Source: Ghiorsea sp.
GTDB taxonomy: Bacteria > Pseudomonadota > Zetaproteobacteria > Mariprofundales > Mariprofundaceae
NCBI GenBank assembly: GCA_021772875.1
Contig: JAJFLD010000056.1
Coordinates: 1-7,065, forward strand
Direction of reading: 5' to 3'
DNA: 7,065 nt
In this document: piece after piece, positions 3,880-7,065 of the stretch
Layout of the letters: each line of letters begins with the position of its first letter
How positions within the stretch are numbered: the stretch's first letter is position 1
Program-made: the position numbers and the translations under genes
The notes under the pieces: generated by a model
What the model was told of the DNA's origin: nothing
Databases searched by the model: none
The model's input: only the letters and a program-made list of their open reading frames with translations

Positions 3880-6300
3880 ATGAGTGAAGAACAAACAGCA
3901 TATGGCGCGGATAGCATCAAGGTCCTTAAAGGGCTGGATGCGGTTCGTAAACGTCCAGGCATGTACATCGGCGACACTGATGACGGCACGGGGCTACACC
4001 ACATGGTTTATGAAGCCGTGGACAACTCTATCGATGAAGCTCTAGCTGGCCATTGTGATAAAGTTGAAGTCATACTGCACTCAGATGATTCTGTCACCGT
4101 TCGTGATAATGGGCGTGGCATCCCTGTGGATATGCATCCAGATGAAGGCCGCTCTGCGGCAGAAGTGATTATGACCGTACTTCATGCTGGCGGTAAATTC
4201 GACAGCAATTCTTATAAAGTTTCAGGTGGTTTGCATGGTGTTGGTGTTTCGGTTGTCAACGCCCTCTCTGATTATTTAGAGCTTACCATTCGCCGCCAAG
4301 GCAAGATTTACACCTGCCGCTTTGAACGTGGCGACACTGTAGAACCCATCAAAGAAATTGGCACTGCCGAAGGCACTGGCACCGAAGTTCGTTTCTTACC
4401 TAGCCTTGAAACATTCTCCCATCGCAATATGTCCTTTGACATCCTTACCAAACGTTTACGCGAGCTTTCTTTCCTCAACAGTGGCGTACATATTGAATTA
4501 ACGGATGAACGCACTGGCAACTCACATGTGTTTAAATATGAAGGTGGCATTACCGCTTTTGTGCACCATTTGAACAAGGCACGCACACCACTACACCCTG
4601 TTTGTATCGACATCAAAACTGAAAAAGATGACGTGGGCGTTGAGCTTTCTTTGCAATGGACAGATTCCTATCAAGAAAATGTATATTGTTTTACAAATAA
4701 TATTCCGCAACGTGATGGTGGCGCACATTTAGCAGGTCTACGTGCCGCCCTTACGCGCTGCATCAACAGCTACGCCACAGCCAGTGGCCTCTTAAAGAAA
4801 CATAAAGTTGCACTCACTGGCGACGACTGTCGTGAAGGTTTGACTGCCGTATTATCCGTGAAAGTACCTGATCCTAAATTTTCTTCGCAAACCAAAGATA
4901 AACTGGTTTCCTCAGAAGTTCGCCCCATTGTTGAGAGCAAGGTGAATGAAAAACTTTCCGAATGGTTTGAAGAAAACCCTAAAGAAGCACAAACCATCAT
5001 TGGCAAAGCAGCAGAAGCTGCAATGGCACGTGATGCAGCACGCAAAGCTCGCGATTTAACGCGGCGCAAAGGCGCTTTGGATGTATCCAATTTGCCAGGG
5101 AAATTGGCTGATTGTCAGGAAAAAGATCCTGCCAACTCTGAACTCTACCTTGTGGAAGGGGACTCTGCAGGAGGCTCAGCCAAACAGGGTCGCAATCGTA
5201 AAACCCAAGCCATTTTACCACTCAAAGGTAAGATTTTGAATGTAGAACGTGCTCGGTTTGATAAGATGTTATCCAGCCAAGAGATTGGCACTTTGATTAC
5301 AGCATTGGGCACAAGCATTGGCAAAGAAGACTTTGATATTGCGAAACTTCGTTATCACAAAATTGTCATCATGACCGATGCCGATGTGGATGGCGCGCAT
5401 ATTCTCACCCTGCTGCTCACCTTCTTCTACCGTCAAATGCCTGAATTGATTGAGCGTGGTTATTTGTATATCGCCAAGCCGCCTCTTTATCGCGTGATGC
5501 GCGGTAGAAAAGATAGATATGTTGCAGATGATGATGATTTGTTAGAATTTTTACTTGAACAAGGTATGCAAGATAAAGAATACCATGAAACCGAGAAAAA
5601 AGACGCGATGACATCCGATCGTTTTCAAACGTTTATTCGCAGCATCAATCGTTTACACAACTTGCTGCTTCGCTTATCACAACGTGTAGATAGTCGTGTA
5701 TTAAAGCTGTTGATTGAAGGCGATACCATGTCTGCAAGCATGATGCGCGATGAAGCACTTTTGAAAGCACACATGGACACTATTGTTGCCGCTTTTGATG
5801 CCAATTCGCGTGATGATGAAAGCCTCAAATGCCGCGTCTATAAAGATACCGATCAAGATGCATTTTGGGTTCAATTTGAACGTCGCGACCATGGCCGCAC
5901 TAAAATTTCGCGTTTGGATCGTGATTTGGTATCCACAGTTGAATTCGCCGAAGCACAAAAGCTTTGTCATAACGCACAAGCCCTAGTCGGTGATGGTGCA
6001 TATATAAGTGGTGCTGATAAACGTTGGGAAATAAGCACTTATGATGATGTTTCAAACCTTATCGATGCAGAAGGTCGTCGTGGTTTAACGATTCAACGTT
6101 ACAAAGGCTTGGGAGAAATGAACCCTGAACAACTTTGGGAAACCACGCTAGACCCTGTCAACCGCACGTTCTTAAAAGTAACGCTTGAAGATGTAGTTTC
6201 TGCTGATGAGACATTCTCCACCTTGATGGGTGATGCTGTTGAACCACGCCGTGACTTTATCCAAGCCAATGCCCTAAAAGTGAGAAATCTTGATGTCTAA
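3880..6300 (+). CDS. gyrB: DNA gyrase subunit B
   Basis: This is the ATPase subunit of DNA gyrase, which with GyrA introduces negative supercoils. At 806 residues it matches E. coli GyrB (804) almost end to end. The GHKL ATPase domain shows E45 and N49 in YEAVDNSIDEALAG, D76 in RDNGRGIP, and GGLHGVGVSVVNALS. The transducer region follows. The Toprim domain has E426 in VEGDSAGGSA and the metal-binding D500/D502/D504 in MTDADVDGAH, then PLKGKILNVERA and YIAKPPLYRV. A long insertion of roughly 165 residues (about 565-735) sits before QRYKGLGEMNPEQLW (739-753), as in proteobacterial enzymes. EGDSAGG, QRYKGLGEMN and the insertion distinguish it from ParE. All catalytic residues are present. The region where quinolone or aminocoumarin resistance changes occur looks wild type as far as can be judged by eye. 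The last 8 bp overlap the purM start. Confidence 0.98.
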   Translation: MSEEQTAYGADSIKVLKGLDAVRKRPGMYIGDTDDGTGLHHMVYEAVDNSIDEALAGHCDKVEVILHSDDSVTVRDNGRGIPVDMHPDEGRSAAEVIMTVLHAGGKFDSNSYKVSGGLHGVGVSVVNALSDYLELTIRRQGKIYTCRFERGDTVEPIKEIGTAEGTGTEVRFLPSLETFSHRNMSFDILTKRLRELSFLNSGVHIELTDERTGNSHVFKYEGGITAFVHHLNKARTPLHPVCIDIKTEKDDVGVELSLQWTDSYQENVYCFTNNIPQRDGGAHLAGLRAALTRCINSYATASGLLKKHKVALTGDDCREGLTAVLSVKVPDPKFSSQTKDKLVSSEVRPIVESKVNEKLSEWFEENPKEAQTIIGKAAEAAMARDAARKARDLTRRKGALDVSNLPGKLADCQEKDPANSELYLVEGDSAGGSAKQGRNRKTQAILPLKGKILNVERARFDKMLSSQEIGTLITALGTSIGKEDFDIAKLRYHKIVIMTDADVDGAHILTLLLTFFYRQMPELIERGYLYIAKPPLYRVMRGRKDRYVADDDDLLEFLLEQGMQDKEYHETEKKDAMTSDRFQTFIRSINRLHNLLLRLSQRVDSRVLKLLIEGDTMSASMMRDEALLKAHMDTIVAAFDANSRDDESLKCRVYKDTDQDAFWVQFERRDHGRTKISRLDRDLVSTVEFAEAQKLCHNAQALVGDGAYISGADKRWEISTYDDVSNLIDAEGRRGLTIQRYKGLGEMNPEQLWETTLDPVNRTFLKVTLEDVVSADETFSTLMGDAVEPRRDFIQANALKVRNLDV

Positions 6301-7065
6301 AGCTTCCAACCCAACCAAACAACAAATCAGTTATGCCGATTGTGGCGTCGATATTGATGCAGGTAATGCCTTTGTTGGCCGTATTAAAAATGCCGTAAAC
6401 AGCACCAAACGCCCAGAAGTCTTGGCGGGTTTGGGCGGGTTTGGTGGTTTGTTTCAACCCAATTTCGCTGGCATGCAAGAGCCTGTGCTGGTTTCAGGCA
6501 CCGATGGTGTAGGCACCAAGCTTTTACTGCTGCAAGAATATGATAGGCCTCATGTGGCAGGCATTGATGCCGTAGCCATGTGTGTGAATGATTTGGCTGC
6601 CTTGGGTGCAGCACCTTTATTCTTCCTTGATTACTTGGCTACAGGTGCGCTTAAAGGCGAAACTTTAGCTGGTGTAGTAGAAGGCATCGCTGATGCGTGT
6701 AAAACATGTGAATGTGCCTTGGTCGGTGGTGAAACTGCTGAAATGCCTGGTATGTACTCACCCGGTCATTACGACATTGGTGGTTTTTGTGTTGGTGTGG
6801 TTGATAAACCAAAAATGGTGGATGGTGCAAATATCGTTGCTGGTGATGTGGTGCTTGGCCTTGCTTCTAGTGGCCCCCACTCCAATGGCTTTTCTATGGT
6901 GCGCAAGCTCTTAGAGCTTGGCGAAGCCGATATGCGCAATGATATGATTTCTGATGGCCAAGGTGGAACAATCCCAGCCATTGATAAAGTGTTGGCACCA
7001 ACACGTTTATACGTACCTGCAATCAATGCCTTGATGAAAAGTGGCATTCAAGCCCATGGTTTCTC
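6293..7065 (+). CDS. purM: Phosphoribosylformylglycinamidine cyclo-ligase (AIR synthetase), 3' end cut off
   Basis: This enzyme closes the imidazole ring, turning FGAM into AIR with ATP in the fifth step of de novo purine synthesis. The frame starts at ATG 6293 and stays open to the window end, giving 257 codons of a family that usually has about 345-350. Family marks are SYADCGVDIDAGN near residue 13, GGFGGLF, the SGTDGVGTKL loop (68-77), AMCVNDLAALGAAPLFFLDY, VGGETAEMPGMY, and LASSGPHSNGFSMVRKLL. The ATG lies inside the last codons of gyrB (8-bp overlap, different frame) with only a poor SD, GTGAG near 6280. Translation is therefore probably coupled to gyrB. In many proteobacteria purM pairs with purN; whether purN follows here lies outside the window. 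No break or odd residue was seen in the visible part. Confidence 0.95.
   Translation, partial: MSKASNPTKQQISYADCGVDIDAGNAFVGRIKNAVNSTKRPEVLAGLGGFGGLFQPNFAGMQEPVLVSGTDGVGTKLLLLQEYDRPHVAGIDAVAMCVNDLAALGAAPLFFLDYLATGALKGETLAGVVEGIADACKTCECALVGGETAEMPGMYSPGHYDIGGFCVGVVDKPKMVDGANIVAGDVVLGLASSGPHSNGFSMVRKLLELGEADMRNDMISDGQGGTIPAIDKVLAPTRLYVPAINALMKSGIQAHGF

Noticed and set aside
3695..3901. Minus-strand frame across the recF-gyrB junction
   Set aside because: It is antisense to two firmly identified genes, has no recognisable motif, and appears as a shadow of their codon bias.
6693..6914. 73-codon frame inside purM and the minus-strand frame opposite it
   Set aside because: The purM frame is continuous and carries the family motifs, so these are shadows.

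Overview
The window comes from a proteobacterial chromosome of moderate, fairly AT-leaning composition. The best evidence is an 806-residue GyrB that carries the large insertion in its C-terminal Toprim region, as in E. coli GyrB, together with the ancestral recF-gyrB gene order. Gene order and protein flavour would fit a marine Gamma- or Zetaproteobacterium. That placement is a guess, since no 16S rRNA or other decisive marker is present.

Layout, all genes on the + strand. (1) 1-1214: a promoter-like element, a possible 12-codon leader ORF, and a 360-residue protein of unassigned function with an HxD...H pattern typical of cupin/JmjC-like Fe(II) oxygenases. (2) 1215-2006: a compact type II toxin-antitoxin module, with a Phd/YefM-like antitoxin and a PIN-domain (VapC-like) toxin overlapping by 4 bp. 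Ahead of it lies a clear sigma70-type promoter whose -35 and spacer are covered by nested palindromes, the expected autorepression site. (3) 2007-2799: AT-rich intergenic DNA with a 10-bp perfect hairpin and a short tandem repeat. It is followed by a small gene that looks split by a one-base frameshift in an A4 run. Restored, it would encode a roughly 167-residue membrane-anchored protein with a HEPN-type RNxxxH motif. (4) 2800-7065: the housekeeping block recF, gyrB and the first 257 codons of purM. Gene spacing is tight: 18 bp between recF and gyrB, and an 8-bp overlap between gyrB and purM.

The housekeeping block combines gap repair (RecF), supercoiling (GyrB) and purine synthesis (PurM), probably on one transcript. 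The region upstream of recF, where many genomes have dnaN, holds accessory genes instead. This suggests that insertion or rearrangement separated recF from dnaA-dnaN.

The points most worth a second look are the hairpin that buries the recF start codon, the frameshifted HEPN-like gene, the nested operator of the toxin-antitoxin module, the gyrB/purM overlap, and the possible leader peptide before the first gene. I found no convincing CRISPR array, tRNA, rRNA, insertion sequence or DnaA-box cluster.
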